Positions 25,763-36,340 of a DNA stretch of 64,000 nt are shown here, piece by piece. Location: NCBI RefSeq assembly GCF_023074835.1, contig NZ_JALLGW010000002.1, forward strand, positions 124,001 to 188,000, written 5' to 3'. This DNA comes from Halomarina salina. Lineage in GTDB: Archaea > Halobacteriota > Halobacteria > Halobacteriales > Haloarculaceae. Below the pieces are notes generated by a model that did not search any database, was not told the DNA's origin, and saw only the letters and a list, made by a program, of their open reading frames with translations. Each line of letters starts with the position of its first letter. Positions within the stretch are counted from its first letter, which is position 1. Position numbers and translations under genes: made by a program.

Positions 25763-26731
25763 TCACTCGCCCGAGACCGACACGTCGAACGACGCGTCGC
25801 CGTGGGGGAACTCGTTGCAGTCCTGGCGGGGAAGCGCGAACGGCCGGTCCCGTACGTCGTCACCGTCGAAAGCCCCCGAGACGGTCGTGAACGCCACGTC
25901 GCAGTCGGCGTCTGCGAGCAGTTCCTCCGTCGCGTCCGTGAACGTCTCCGGACCGCCGTAGGGGTACGCGAACGGGCGCACGTCGAGCGGTCCGACCACC
26001 TCCTCCAGTCGGTCGAACGAGTCGCGTATCTCCCGGCGCTGGGCGGCGACCGAGAGCCGTGAGAGGACCGGGTGCGTGACGGTGTGCGCGCCGACGACCA
26101 TCCCGGCGTCGTCGAGGTCCCGCAGTCCCGTCTCGGAGAGGTAGTACGCGTCCGCGCTCGGCGTCGTCGCGCCGAGACGCGACTCGACCGCGTCGAGCAG
26201 TCCGGGAACCGATTCGGGGGGCAGTTCGAAGTTGACCAGCCGCTTGACCGCGGCCGCGTGGGCGGCAGGGTCGTCCTCCACGTCACGCACAGCGTCGGAC
26301 CGGTACGTGTCCGTAGAACCACCTCCGTCGGCGGCGACGCCCCGCTCGTCCATCGTCGCCAGCAGCGCCTCGCGGACCCGGTCCGTCGGGTGCGACCCGA
26401 GCAGTGAGTGGACCCGGTGGACGGGGAGGACCTGGCCGTCGAGCGGCCCGGTCGAGACGAAGAAGACGCCGCACAGCCCCCGTCGCCGGAGTTCCGGGAA
26501 CACCCACTCGTGGTGATCGAGGAGGCCGTCGTCGAACGTCAGGACGAGGCCGTCGTCCGGCGGTGGGGCGTCGCCCCGGAGGACCGCGAGGAGTCGGGTA
26601 CGGTCGAGGACGTCGAACGCTCGCTCCAGGCGGTCGAGTTGACGTCTGAAATCTGATAGTTCGAGTCGATAGTAGCCGTTCGGCGGACGGTCCGCGACCG
26701 GCCTGACGTAGTGGTACATCACTGCTCTCAT
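25763..26731 (-). CDS. NodB-type polysaccharide deacetylase
   Basis: 322 residues. NodB homology: LTFDDGLLDHHEW (catalytic Asp and first metal Asp), GAHTVTHPVLSRLS with the two metal His residues, and FAYPYGGPETF. The N-terminal 60 residues contain MYHYVRPVADRPPNGYY. No signal or membrane segment was found, so it is cytoplasmic or the substrate is an intermediate. Probably removes acetyl from an amino sugar or polysaccharide. It diverges from the aminotransferase at 26921 across a 189-base gap. Confidence 0.9.
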   Translation of the reverse strand: MRAVMYHYVRPVADRPPNGYYRLELSDFRRQLDRLERAFDVLDRTRLLAVLRGDAPPPDDGLVLTFDDGLLDHHEWVFPELRRRGLCGVFFVSTGPLDGQVLPVHRVHSLLGSHPTDRVREALLATMDERGVAADGGGSTDTYRSDAVRDVEDDPAAHAAAVKRLVNFELPPESVPGLLDAVESRLGATTPSADAYYLSETGLRDLDDAGMVVGAHTVTHPVLSRLSVAAQRREIRDSFDRLEEVVGPLDVRPFAYPYGGPETFTDATEELLADADCDVAFTTVSGAFDGDDVRDRPFALPRQDCNEFPHGDASFDVSVSGE

Positions 26732-26815
26732 CGCTTTACCGTACTCGTACGCGTCTCTGTGGGGATAAGTACCGGCGACGTTATCGGGGGCCGACCGGCT
26801 ATCGTTTCGTGAAAC

Positions 26816-26824
26816 GGAGGTGAT
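26816..26824 (+). promoter_or_regulatory. orphan strong Shine-Dalgarno-like GGAGGTGAT
   Basis: The nonamer GGAGGTGAT is exactly complementary to the archaeal 16S rRNA 3' end, but no start codon lies within 15 bases. It sits in the 189-base divergent gap, about 96 bases before the aminotransferase ATG. It might be a chance match, or part of a leader. The preceding CGTTTCGTGAAACG is a 6-bp-arm inverted repeat. Confidence 0.35.
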
Positions 26825-26920
26825 AAATTCTCATTTCAACGGCCCTGTTCCCGGCGGAAATGTATCATCTGGCCATAACTAAACGTTCGATTGCCGACGG
26901 ACAGAGGCACGTGATAGAAG

Positions 26921-28066
26921 ATGGGTGAGACCATTCCACTGTTCCGGATCGACACCGACGAGGAGGACGTAGCGAACGCGACGGCCTCGATTCGCCGGGG
27001 GAGCCACTGGGCGAACGGCCCCTTCGTCGAGGCGTTCGAAGAGCGTATCACCGACTACCTCGGCGTCGACCACGCCGTCGCGGTGAACTCGGGGACCAGT
27101 GCGCTCGTGACGGCCCTCGTCGCCCACGACGTCGGTCCGGGCGACGAGGTGGTCGTCCCCTCGTTCACGTTCATCGCCACCGCGAACGCGGTTCGACTGA
27201 CCGGTGCGACGCCCGTCTTCGCGGATATCGAACCCGACACCTACGGTCTCGACCCTTCCTCCGTGCGCGACTGCGTCGGCCCCGACACCGCCGCCGTCCT
27301 GCCGGTCCACCCCTACGGCGGGGCGTGCCGCATCGAGGAACTCGCCGCGCTGGCCGACGAGGAGGACCTCCTGCTCGTCGAGGACGCCGCAGAGGCGCTC
27401 GGCGCGGACGCGGACGGCGACCTCCTCGGAACCGTCGGCGACTCCGCCGCGCTGAGCTTCTGTCAGAACAAGGTGGCGACGACCGGTGAGGGCGGGGCCG
27501 TCGTCACCGACGACGAGGAGGTGGCGCGACGCGCTCGACTCTACCGGTCGCACGGACGCGCGTCCGATCGCTACTTCGACTCCGCGCGGACCGGCCGGTA
27601 CGTCTCGCTCGGGGCGAACCTGCGGATGGCGGACGTGGTGGCGGCCATCGGCTGCTCCCAGCTGGACCGTATCGAGGAGCTCGTCGCCCGCCGTCGTGAG
27701 GCCGCTACACGACTGAACCGCGGGTTCGAGGGCGTCGAGGGCGTCCGTCCCCACTCGTCGCCGACCGGTCGCCACGTCTACCAGCTGTACACCGTCGAAC
27801 TCCCGCGCGGCGTCGACCGCGAGGCGGTCGTCTCCCGACTGGCCGAGCGCGACATCGCGTCGAAGGTGTACTGGGACCCGCCGGTCCACCGGACGGAGTA
27901 CTACCTCCGCGAGCACGACGACCCGCGGACGCCCTTGCGGGTGACCGAGGACGTGTCGAGTCGCGTCCTCACGCTCCCGATGTTCCCGGGGCTGACCGAA
28001 GCGGAGACCGACCGCATCGTCGCCGCCGTGGACGCCGCGGTCACCGAGCAACGGCGGGTGGCCTGA
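26921..28066 (+). CDS. DegT/DnrJ/EryC1 sugar aminotransferase
   Basis: 381 residues. PLP-dependent transamination of a keto-nucleotide-sugar. Motifs: SGTSALVTALVAHDVGPGDEVVVPSF-type N-domain, VEDAAEALGA, the PLP lysine in SFCQNKVATTGEGGAVV, and HVYQLYTVELPRGVDRE. LegC, PseC and PglE are all of this family. The following CBS-epimerase gene starts 2 bases after its stop, so they are in one operon. Substrate position (C4 or other) cannot be fixed from the sequence. Confidence 0.93.
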   Translation: MGETIPLFRIDTDEEDVANATASIRRGSHWANGPFVEAFEERITDYLGVDHAVAVNSGTSALVTALVAHDVGPGDEVVVPSFTFIATANAVRLTGATPVFADIEPDTYGLDPSSVRDCVGPDTAAVLPVHPYGGACRIEELAALADEEDLLLVEDAAEALGADADGDLLGTVGDSAALSFCQNKVATTGEGGAVVTDDEEVARRARLYRSHGRASDRYFDSARTGRYVSLGANLRMADVVAAIGCSQLDRIEELVARRREAATRLNRGFEGVEGVRPHSSPTGRHVYQLYTVELPRGVDREAVVSRLAERDIASKVYWDPPVHRTEYYLREHDDPRTPLRVTEDVSSRVLTLPMFPGLTEAETDRIVAAVDAAVTEQRRVA

Positions 28067-28068
28067 CG

Positions 28069-29490
28069 ATGGAGGGAACGGCTCGACGCGACGTGCTCGT
28101 CCACCGAGGCACGTCGCTGGAGGAGGCGATGTGCAGCATCGACCGGTCGGGACTCGGACTGCTCGTGGTCGTCGACGACGGCGACCGACTCGTCGGGACG
28201 GTCACGGACGGGGACATCCGCCGGGGCATCCTCGACGGCGTGAGCCTCGACGCACCCGTCGAGCAGGTGACGAACGACGACCCCGTGGCCGTCCGTGACT
28301 CGTGGGACCCAGGCGACGTCGCTCGCCGGTTCAGTCCCGAACGGCTCGAACGCGCTGCCCCGGAACACCGCCGCCTGGTCGTCCCCGTCGTGGACGCGGA
28401 CGGGGGGGTGACGGACGTGCGCTTCCTCACGGAGGGCGGGGAGGGCGTCGGCCCGACGCGCCCCTCGAACGGGAGCGTCGACACGGTGCTCGTCATCGGC
28501 GGTGCCGGGTACGTCGGGTCCGTGCTCTGTGGCCAACTGCTCGAACGGGGCTACACGGTGCGGGTGCTCGACCCGTTGCTGTTCGGCGACGAGAGCATCG
28601 CCGCGTACCGGGACCACGAGCGGTTCACGCTCGTCGAGGGCGACATGCGCTCCATCGAGACGGTGATGACCGCCATCGAGGGCGTCGACGCGGTGGTCCA
28701 CCTCGGTGGACTGGTCGGCGACCCGGCCTCCAGCCTCGACCCCTCGCGGACGCTCGCGCTGAACCTCCACGCCGTGAAACTGGTCGCGGACGTCTGCAAG
28801 TACCACCAGATAAACCGGTTCCTGTTCGCCTCGACGTGTAGCGTCTACGGCCGGAGCGAACACGACGACCTGCTCACCGAGGAGGACCCGCTCAATCCGG
28901 TGTCGCTGTACGCCCGGACGAAGATCGAGTCCGAACGCGCACTGCTGGAGATGAACGGAAACTTCGCGCCGACGGTCCTCCGCATGGCGACGGTGTACGG
29001 CCTCTCGCCGCGGATGCGCTTCGACCTCGTGGTGAACATCCTGAACGCGAAAGCGCGCACGGAGGGCGTCGTCCCCGTCTTCGGCGGCGACCAGTACCGC
29101 CCCAACGTCCACGTCGCGGACGCTGCCCGCGCGTACGTCGACTGTCTCGAAGCGCCCATCGAGGCGGTCGAACACGAGGTGTTCAACGTCGGGTCGAACG
29201 AGCAGAACTACCGCATCGAAGAGGTGGGGCGCATCGTCGCCGACGGCGTCCCCGGCGCGACGCTCGACGTCGACCACAGCAAGGAGGACGACCGGAGCTA
29301 CCGGGTCGACTTCTCGAAGATACGCGACGTGCTCGGCTACGAGACCGAACACACCATCCAGAGCGCCTGCGAGGAGATCGGCAGGGCGTTCGAACGCGGC
29401 GAGTTCGACGACTACACCGACTCGCGCTACAGCAACTACAAGACGGCCGTCGAGGAGTCGGAGGCCGAACCGGAGGCGCACGCCGACTGA
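28069..29490 (+). CDS. fusion of two CBS domains with an NAD-dependent epimerase/reductase
   Basis: 473 residues. Residues 1-125 form a CBS pair (SLEEAMCSIDRSGLGLLVVVDDGDRLVG then TVTDGDIRRGIL and VPVVDADGGVTDVRFLTE). The rest is an extended SDR of the NDP-sugar epimerase type: VIGGAGYVGSVLC, HLGGLVGDPASS, ASTCSVYGRS and the catalytic YARTKIESE (YxxxK). It lacks the Asp-Glu signature of 4,6-dehydratases, so it is more likely an epimerase or reductase. In bacterial legionaminic clusters a CBS pair is fused to a nucleotidyltransferase (PtmE); the fusion here is to an epimerase. Start 2 bases after the aminotransferase. Confidence 0.9.
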   Translation: MEGTARRDVLVHRGTSLEEAMCSIDRSGLGLLVVVDDGDRLVGTVTDGDIRRGILDGVSLDAPVEQVTNDDPVAVRDSWDPGDVARRFSPERLERAAPEHRRLVVPVVDADGGVTDVRFLTEGGEGVGPTRPSNGSVDTVLVIGGAGYVGSVLCGQLLERGYTVRVLDPLLFGDESIAAYRDHERFTLVEGDMRSIETVMTAIEGVDAVVHLGGLVGDPASSLDPSRTLALNLHAVKLVADVCKYHQINRFLFASTCSVYGRSEHDDLLTEEDPLNPVSLYARTKIESERALLEMNGNFAPTVLRMATVYGLSPRMRFDLVVNILNAKARTEGVVPVFGGDQYRPNVHVADAARAYVDCLEAPIEAVEHEVFNVGSNEQNYRIEEVGRIVADGVPGATLDVDHSKEDDRSYRVDFSKIRDVLGYETEHTIQSACEEIGRAFERGEFDDYTDSRYSNYKTAVEESEAEPEAHAD

Positions 29491-29535
29491 CGCTCCGGCG
29501 GCGGTCGCCGTCGTCTCGGCGGGAATCGCGCGAAC

Positions 29536-29946
29536 TCAGTCGCGCCAGTAGACGACGACGGCCGCGACGACGTACGCGCAGGCGACGGTCACGAACTGCG
29601 GGACCGGGTCGCTCCCCGACAGTTCGATTCCCGAGAGGAGCACGGCGAAGAGCCCCAGCACCCCGAGGGCGAGCGCCGACGCCGCGAGGGCGAACACGAA
29701 ATCGCCCAGGCGGCCGAGCGACCAGTCGCCCGCGACGAACGGGTACGAACCACCGAGTGCGACGCACCCCACCAGCAGCGACACCTGCGACTCGGTCAGC
29801 GGCGTCCCGGCGACGGCGTTCGCTACGCCCGCTAGCGGCCAGCAGACCAGCCACAGACCGAAGGCAGCTAGCAGGACGTCGACCGTCGCCCCCAGCGTCG
29901 AGACCGACTCGCGCTCGCGGTCCTGCTCGTGGCTCGTCCGTTCCAT
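29536..29946 (-). CDS. four-helix membrane protein, unknown function
   Basis: 136 residues from the ATG at 29946. A hydrophilic start (MERTSHEQDRERES) is followed by about four hydrophobic segments: VDVLLAAFGLWLVCWPLAGVANAV, SQVSLLVGCVALGGSYPFV, VFALAASALALGVLGLFAVLL and FVTVACAYVVAAVVVYW. It diverges from the Zn/Cd ATPase, and both share a 169-base promoter region with a central inverted repeat, so it may belong to metal homeostasis. I do not recognise the family. Confidence 0.75.
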   Translation of the reverse strand: MERTSHEQDRERESVSTLGATVDVLLAAFGLWLVCWPLAGVANAVAGTPLTESQVSLLVGCVALGGSYPFVAGDWSLGRLGDFVFALAASALALGVLGLFAVLLSGIELSGSDPVPQFVTVACAYVVAAVVVYWRD

Positions 29947-29970
29947 GCGTTGACAGTCGGTTCATCGACG

Positions 29971-29976
29971 TAATAA
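29971..29976 (-). promoter_or_regulatory. TATA box for the gene starting at 29946
   Basis: On the minus strand TTATTA is centred about 27 bases before the ATG at 29946, the expected box A spacing for a leaderless mRNA. Confidence 0.55.
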
Positions 29977-30020
29977 CGGTTCGGGGCGAGACCGCCGTCC
30001 GGCAGGGGGCCGCCCGCGAT

Positions 30021-30049
30021 TTAACAACACAGTCGCGATAGGTTGTTAA
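30021..30049. promoter_or_regulatory. inverted repeat (TTAACAAC-N13-GTTGTTAA) between divergent metal genes
   Basis: Two perfect 8-base arms (30021-30028 and 30042-30049), separated by 13 bases, put the arm centres 21 bp apart, two helical turns, as expected for a dimeric regulator. It lies near the middle between the two divergent TATA boxes (29971-29976 and 30086-30091). An ArsR/SmtB- or MerR-like sensor would be a natural candidate, but no such gene is adjacent. Confidence 0.6.
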
Positions 30050-30085
30050 GAACCATGCAGAGAGCCGGGCTCGATAACAGCCGAA

Positions 30086-30091
30086 TTAATA
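30086..30091 (+). promoter_or_regulatory. TATA box for the P1B ATPase gene
   Basis: TTAATA is centred about 27 bases before the ATG at 30116, again the leaderless spacing. Confidence 0.6.
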
Positions 30092-30115
30092 AGCGGCAGT
30101 CGACTACGTTCGACT

Positions 30116-32839
<2,724 letters not shown>

Positions 32840-33185
32840 TCACCCGGCGTCGCCGACTGTCGTCGCGGCGGCGACGGTCACCGTGTGGAACCCCTCCGCG
32901 TACCGGACCGTTTCGGAGGGAGCGTCACGGAATATCGGCTATTAACCCGAACAGTCGCCGCGCGTCGAGAGTCAACTATCCGGAACGGAGAATCGTGTAG
33001 TTACGATAACACCTCGGAGAGTCGTCACACCGTCGAATCGACGTTTCCGCTATCGGTCGAGTTTCGGAGGCGTCGATTCCGAACGCTGGAAGCGTCATTC
33101 CGGCTGTATCGTCACCCTTGCCGAGCCTTCCCGCCCCGTAAGTTGCAGATACTTATGTCACTCCGATTTCACTAGAGAGCACGGC
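32840..33185. other. 346-base stretch without a convincing gene
   Basis: A less GC-rich region downstream of the ATPase. One open frame of 96 codons lies on the plus strand, but it has no domain and poor codon bias. The 3' end contains a likely box A (33152-33157) for the small ORF at 33186. No other structure noticed. Confidence 0.5.
33152..33157 (+). promoter_or_regulatory. box A-like element before the small ORF at 33186
   Basis: CTTATG is centred about 31 bases before the ATG at 33186 in an AT-rich patch; this would place the transcript start a few bases before that ATG, not at 33283. Confidence 0.4.
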
Positions 33186-33290
33186 ATGATCGGACACTCG
33201 TCGGAGCGGACGACACCACTGTACAGTCACGTCGACAACGAGGGCGAACGGGGTCACGTGGGACAACTCGTCGGGGGAGACGATGAGTGA
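33186..33290 (+). CDS. 34-residue small ORF overlapping the DUF7344 membrane gene
   Basis: ATG at 33186, 34 codons, stop at 33288-33290. The product begins Met-Ile-Gly-His-Ser-Ser-Glu and is hydrophilic, rich in Gly, His, Glu and Asp. Its stop overlaps the ATG at 33283 by 8 bases in a different frame, and a box A-like element sits at the right distance upstream. It could be a translation-coupled leader peptide or a small protein. Short length keeps the call tentative. Confidence 0.4.
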   Translation: MIGHSSERTTPLYSHVDNEGERGHVGQLVGGDDE

Positions 33291-33891
33291 GGTCTCCGAC
33301 GTCGACGCCGAACGGGAGCTCCCCCGCGTGGGGTCCCGGACGGCGACGGCGTTGTCCACCGCGAAGGTCGTGAGCGACGACGGGGCGTCGGAGACGGCCC
33401 CGCCACCGCAGTCGGCCGTCTTCTCCATCCTGAAGAACAGCAGGCGTCGGCACGTCCTGAAGTTCCTCCTCGAGGAGCAGCGACGCGTCTCGCTGGCGGA
33501 ACTCGCCGTCCACATCGCGGCTCACGAGAACGACATCCCGACCGGCGCGGTGACGTCCGCCCAGCGCAAGCGCGTCTACGTCTCGCTCTACCAGTCACAC
33601 CTGCCGAAACTGGACGAGGTCGGGGCCGTCGACTACAACGACGCTCGCAAGTACGCCACCGCCGACGAGCACCTCGACGCGTTCAGGCCGTACCTGCACG
33701 ACGACCCCGACGACCACCACTGGAGCCGGTGGTACCTCGGCCTCGGCCTCGTCGGTGTCGCCGGGGCGACGGCGGGGTACCTCGGAAACGTCCGGTCGGC
33801 ACTGTTCGCCGACGGACTCCTCTTGGTGCTCGCCGTCGGCTTCCTCACCGTCGCGCTCTACCAGTCGTACCACGCATTCGAAGGAGCGTAA
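33283..33891 (+). CDS. DUF7344 winged helix with C-terminal membrane segments
   Basis: 202 residues. A variable 45-residue start, then the domain: VFSILKNSRRRHVLKFLLEEQRRVSLAELAVHIAA, SAQRKRVYVSLYQSHLPKLDEVGAVDYN. Two hydrophobic helices (WYLGLGLVGVAGATAGYLG and FADGLLLVLAVGFLTVALY) follow near residues 148-192. A membrane-tethered DNA-binding or protein-binding regulator is the best reading. It lies upstream of the minus-strand diacetamido-uronate operon (convergent with it); the similar gene at 38322 lies on the other side. Confidence 0.85.
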   Translation: MSEVSDVDAERELPRVGSRTATALSTAKVVSDDGASETAPPPQSAVFSILKNSRRRHVLKFLLEEQRRVSLAELAVHIAAHENDIPTGAVTSAQRKRVYVSLYQSHLPKLDEVGAVDYNDARKYATADEHLDAFRPYLHDDPDDHHWSRWYLGLGLVGVAGATAGYLGNVRSALFADGLLLVLAVGFLTVALYQSYHAFEGA

Positions 33892-34010
33892 TCGGAGCGA
33901 ACCGGGAGACCGAACCCACCCACACCGTTCTTCACCGCGTCAGATGCTCGCCGCGCCAGTTACCCACTGGCCAGTGGTTCAGTTCGCCAGTCACTCACTT
34001 CGCGAGTGGC

Positions 34011-35369
34011 TCAGTTCGGACCGCGGCCGACGACGTAGCAGTCGTGGCGGTCCGGCAGGTCCACCAGGGCGTCGCGACCGTCGACACACACCAGCGAGTC
34101 GTACGACTCCCAGTCGAGGTCCCCGAACTCGGGGTGGTTCGTGACGAGGACGGCCGCGTCGAGGTCGGTCCGTTCGAGTTCCTCGATGGGCGTCAACGGG
34201 TAGTCCGCGCTCGCCCCGTCGAGCACCGGGTCGACGACGAGGATGCGCGCACCACGCGAACTGAGGTCCTCGACGAGGGGTATCGCCGGGGAAGCGCGCG
34301 TCTCCGCGACTCCCGGCCGGTAGGCGAGACCGAGCACCGCGACCGTCGCGTCCTCGATGGCCGTTCCACGGGCCTGGAGGCCGTCCACGACCGTCTCGGC
34401 GAGGAACCTCGGCATCGAGTCGTTGACGTCCCGCGCCGCCCGTGAGAGCGGCATCTCCCCGCTCACGCGGTCGAAGACGAAGTACGGGTAGTAGGGGATG
34501 CAGTGCCCGCCGACGCCCGCCCCCGGCGTGTGGATGTCGCAGTACGGCTGGGTGTTGGCGACGCTGATGGCCTCGACCACGTCGACGTCCAGGTCGTCGC
34601 GCACCAGCGCCAGTTCGTTCGCGAGCGCGATGTTCACGTCGCGGTAGAGGCCCTCGAACACCTTCACGCACTCCGCGGTCGTCGTGTCGCTGACGCGGAT
34701 GACCTCGTTGTCGACGAGCTCGTCGTAGACGAGCGCCGCCGCACGCGTACTCTCCTCGTCGACGCCGCCGACGACCTTGGGGTACGACCCCCGGATGTCG
34801 CGCAAGGCGCGCCCGCTGGCAGTGCGCTCGGGGCAGAACGCGACCCCGAACTCGTCGGGGTCGAGTCCGCTCGCCGCCGCGAGCGTCGGTTCGACGAGGT
34901 CCCGGCACGTCCCCGGCGGGACCGTCGACTCGACGACGAAGAGGTCCCCCGGCGAGAGCCCGTGAGCCACGCTCTCGACGACGGCTTCGAGCGCCGCGAG
35001 GTCCGGGCGCCGCTCTTCGGTCAGCGTCGTCGGGACGATGGCGACGTGGAGTCTCGCGGCCTCGGCGGCCTCGGACGGGTCGTTGACCGCCTGGAGACTG
35101 CCGTCGGCGGTCACCACCGAGACGAGGTCGGCGAGGCCGGGTTCGCCCGTGACGTGCGTCCCGCCGGCGTTGACGGTCTCGACGACCTGTTCGTCGATGT
35201 CGACGCCCGTCACGTTCCCGGTCAGTTCGGCGTAGACGGCGGCGAGCGGGAGTCCCATCTTCCCGAGACCGTAGACGGCGACCGGGACGCGACCGCTCGT
35301 CAGCGCTCGACGCTGTCGGTCCGCGGGAGCGTCGGTCCCGTAGAGGCCGACCACCTCACTGGACCTCAT
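34011..35369 (-). CDS. nucleotide-sugar 6-dehydrogenase (UDP-GlcNAc/UDP-ManNAc dehydrogenase type)
   Basis: 452 residues from the ATG at 35369, which overlaps the upstream stop (ATGA). UDP-glucose/GDP-mannose dehydrogenase family: cofactor loop YGLGKMGLPLAAVYAE, VVESTVPPGT, PERTASGRALRDIRG, the helix ECVKVFEGLYRDVNIALANELALV, and the catalytic Cys in GVGGHCIPYYPYFVF. In this operon it probably oxidises UDP-GlcNAc to UDP-GlcNAc-uronate (WbpA step), although WecC-type UDP-ManNAc dehydrogenase is an alternative. Confidence 0.9.
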   Translation of the reverse strand: MRSSEVVGLYGTDAPADRQRRALTSGRVPVAVYGLGKMGLPLAAVYAELTGNVTGVDIDEQVVETVNAGGTHVTGEPGLADLVSVVTADGSLQAVNDPSEAAEAARLHVAIVPTTLTEERRPDLAALEAVVESVAHGLSPGDLFVVESTVPPGTCRDLVEPTLAAASGLDPDEFGVAFCPERTASGRALRDIRGSYPKVVGGVDEESTRAAALVYDELVDNEVIRVSDTTTAECVKVFEGLYRDVNIALANELALVRDDLDVDVVEAISVANTQPYCDIHTPGAGVGGHCIPYYPYFVFDRVSGEMPLSRAARDVNDSMPRFLAETVVDGLQARGTAIEDATVAVLGLAYRPGVAETRASPAIPLVEDLSSRGARILVVDPVLDGASADYPLTPIEELERTDLDAAVLVTNHPEFGDLDWESYDSLVCVDGRDALVDLPDRHDCYVVGRGPN

Positions 35370-36340
35370 CCCGACACCTCCTCGGCGAGCGCTTCGACCA
35401 GCGCCGCCCGCTCGACGCGCTGGGCGAGTTCGACCGCCCGGAGACCGTCGGTCCCGTCGACGAGCGGTAGAGTTCCGGCCGCGACGGTCTCGACGAACGA
35501 CTCCAGTTCGCGTCGGAGTGGGTCGGCCTGCTGGACGCTGGGCCGCTCGACGACGCCGTCGCACTGGTAGAGACGGTGGCCGTTCATGCTCTCCTGCAGG
35601 CCCGAGGAGGTCCGGTGGACCTCGACGGACTGGTCGATGCAGTCGGCGAGCAGACAGCCCGACTCCGTGACCACCTCGATGGTCCGCTCCTCGCGCTGGG
35701 TGACGCGGCTGGCGGTCATGTCGGCGACGACGCCGTCCTCGAACCGCAGCGCAGCGGTCGCGTGCTGTCCGTTGGCCGTCGAGACGCTCGTCAGGTCGTC
35801 GAGCGGCGCGTCGACCATTGAGAGCACGATGTCGATGTCGTGGATCATCAGGTCGAGCGCGACGCTGTCGGTGAGCTGTCGGTCGACACCCGGCCCGACC
35901 CGGCGCGTGCTGAACGCGATGACGTCGAGGTGCGAGGCGATGTCGGCGAGCGTCTGGACGGCGGGGTTGAACCGCTCGACGTGACCGACCTGCAGCGTCA
36001 GCCCCGTCGCCTCGCTCCGTTCGACGAGCGCCCGGCCGCGGTCGAGGTCGTCGACGAACGGTTTCTCGACGAGGACGTGGACGCCGGCGTCGAAGCAGTC
36101 GTCGATGAGGTCGGCGTGGTGCTGGGTCGGGACGGCTATCGAGACGGCGTCGACGCTGTCGAGCAGGCCCTCGACGGACCGGGCCTCCGTGTCGAACTCG
36201 CGTGCGGTCTGGACGGCGCGCTTCTGGTCGCGGTCCGCGACGCCGACGAGGTCGACGTTCGGCAGTTCACTGTACTGTCGGGCGTGGTTCCACCCCATGT
36301 AACCGACGCCGATGACGCCGGTTCGAGTGGTCTCGGTCAT
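35366..36340 (-). CDS. wbpB: Gfo/Idh/MocA oxidoreductase, WbpB/WlbA-like
   Basis: 324 residues. NAD site GVIGVGYMGWNHARQYSELP, then EKPFVDDLDRGRAL with the catalytic Lys, and DSVALDLMIHDIDIVLSM. Homologues oxidise UDP-GlcNAc-uronate at C3 to give the keto sugar for transamination. The order dehydrogenase, oxidoreductase, aminotransferase and acetyltransferase matches the WbpA/B/E/D set. Overlaps both neighbours by 4 bases. Confidence 0.85.
   Translation of the reverse strand: MTETTRTGVIGVGYMGWNHARQYSELPNVDLVGVADRDQKRAVQTAREFDTEARSVEGLLDSVDAVSIAVPTQHHADLIDDCFDAGVHVLVEKPFVDDLDRGRALVERSEATGLTLQVGHVERFNPAVQTLADIASHLDVIAFSTRRVGPGVDRQLTDSVALDLMIHDIDIVLSMVDAPLDDLTSVSTANGQHATAALRFEDGVVADMTASRVTQREERTIEVVTESGCLLADCIDQSVEVHRTSSGLQESMNGHRLYQCDGVVERPSVQQADPLRRELESFVETVAAGTLPLVDGTDGLRAVELAQRVERAALVEALAEEVSG

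Noticed and set aside
28069-29490. 4,6-dehydratase role for the CBS-epimerase fusion
   Set aside because: The catalytic segment reads STCSVYG with YxxxK and lacks the Asp-Glu pair of 4,6-dehydratases.
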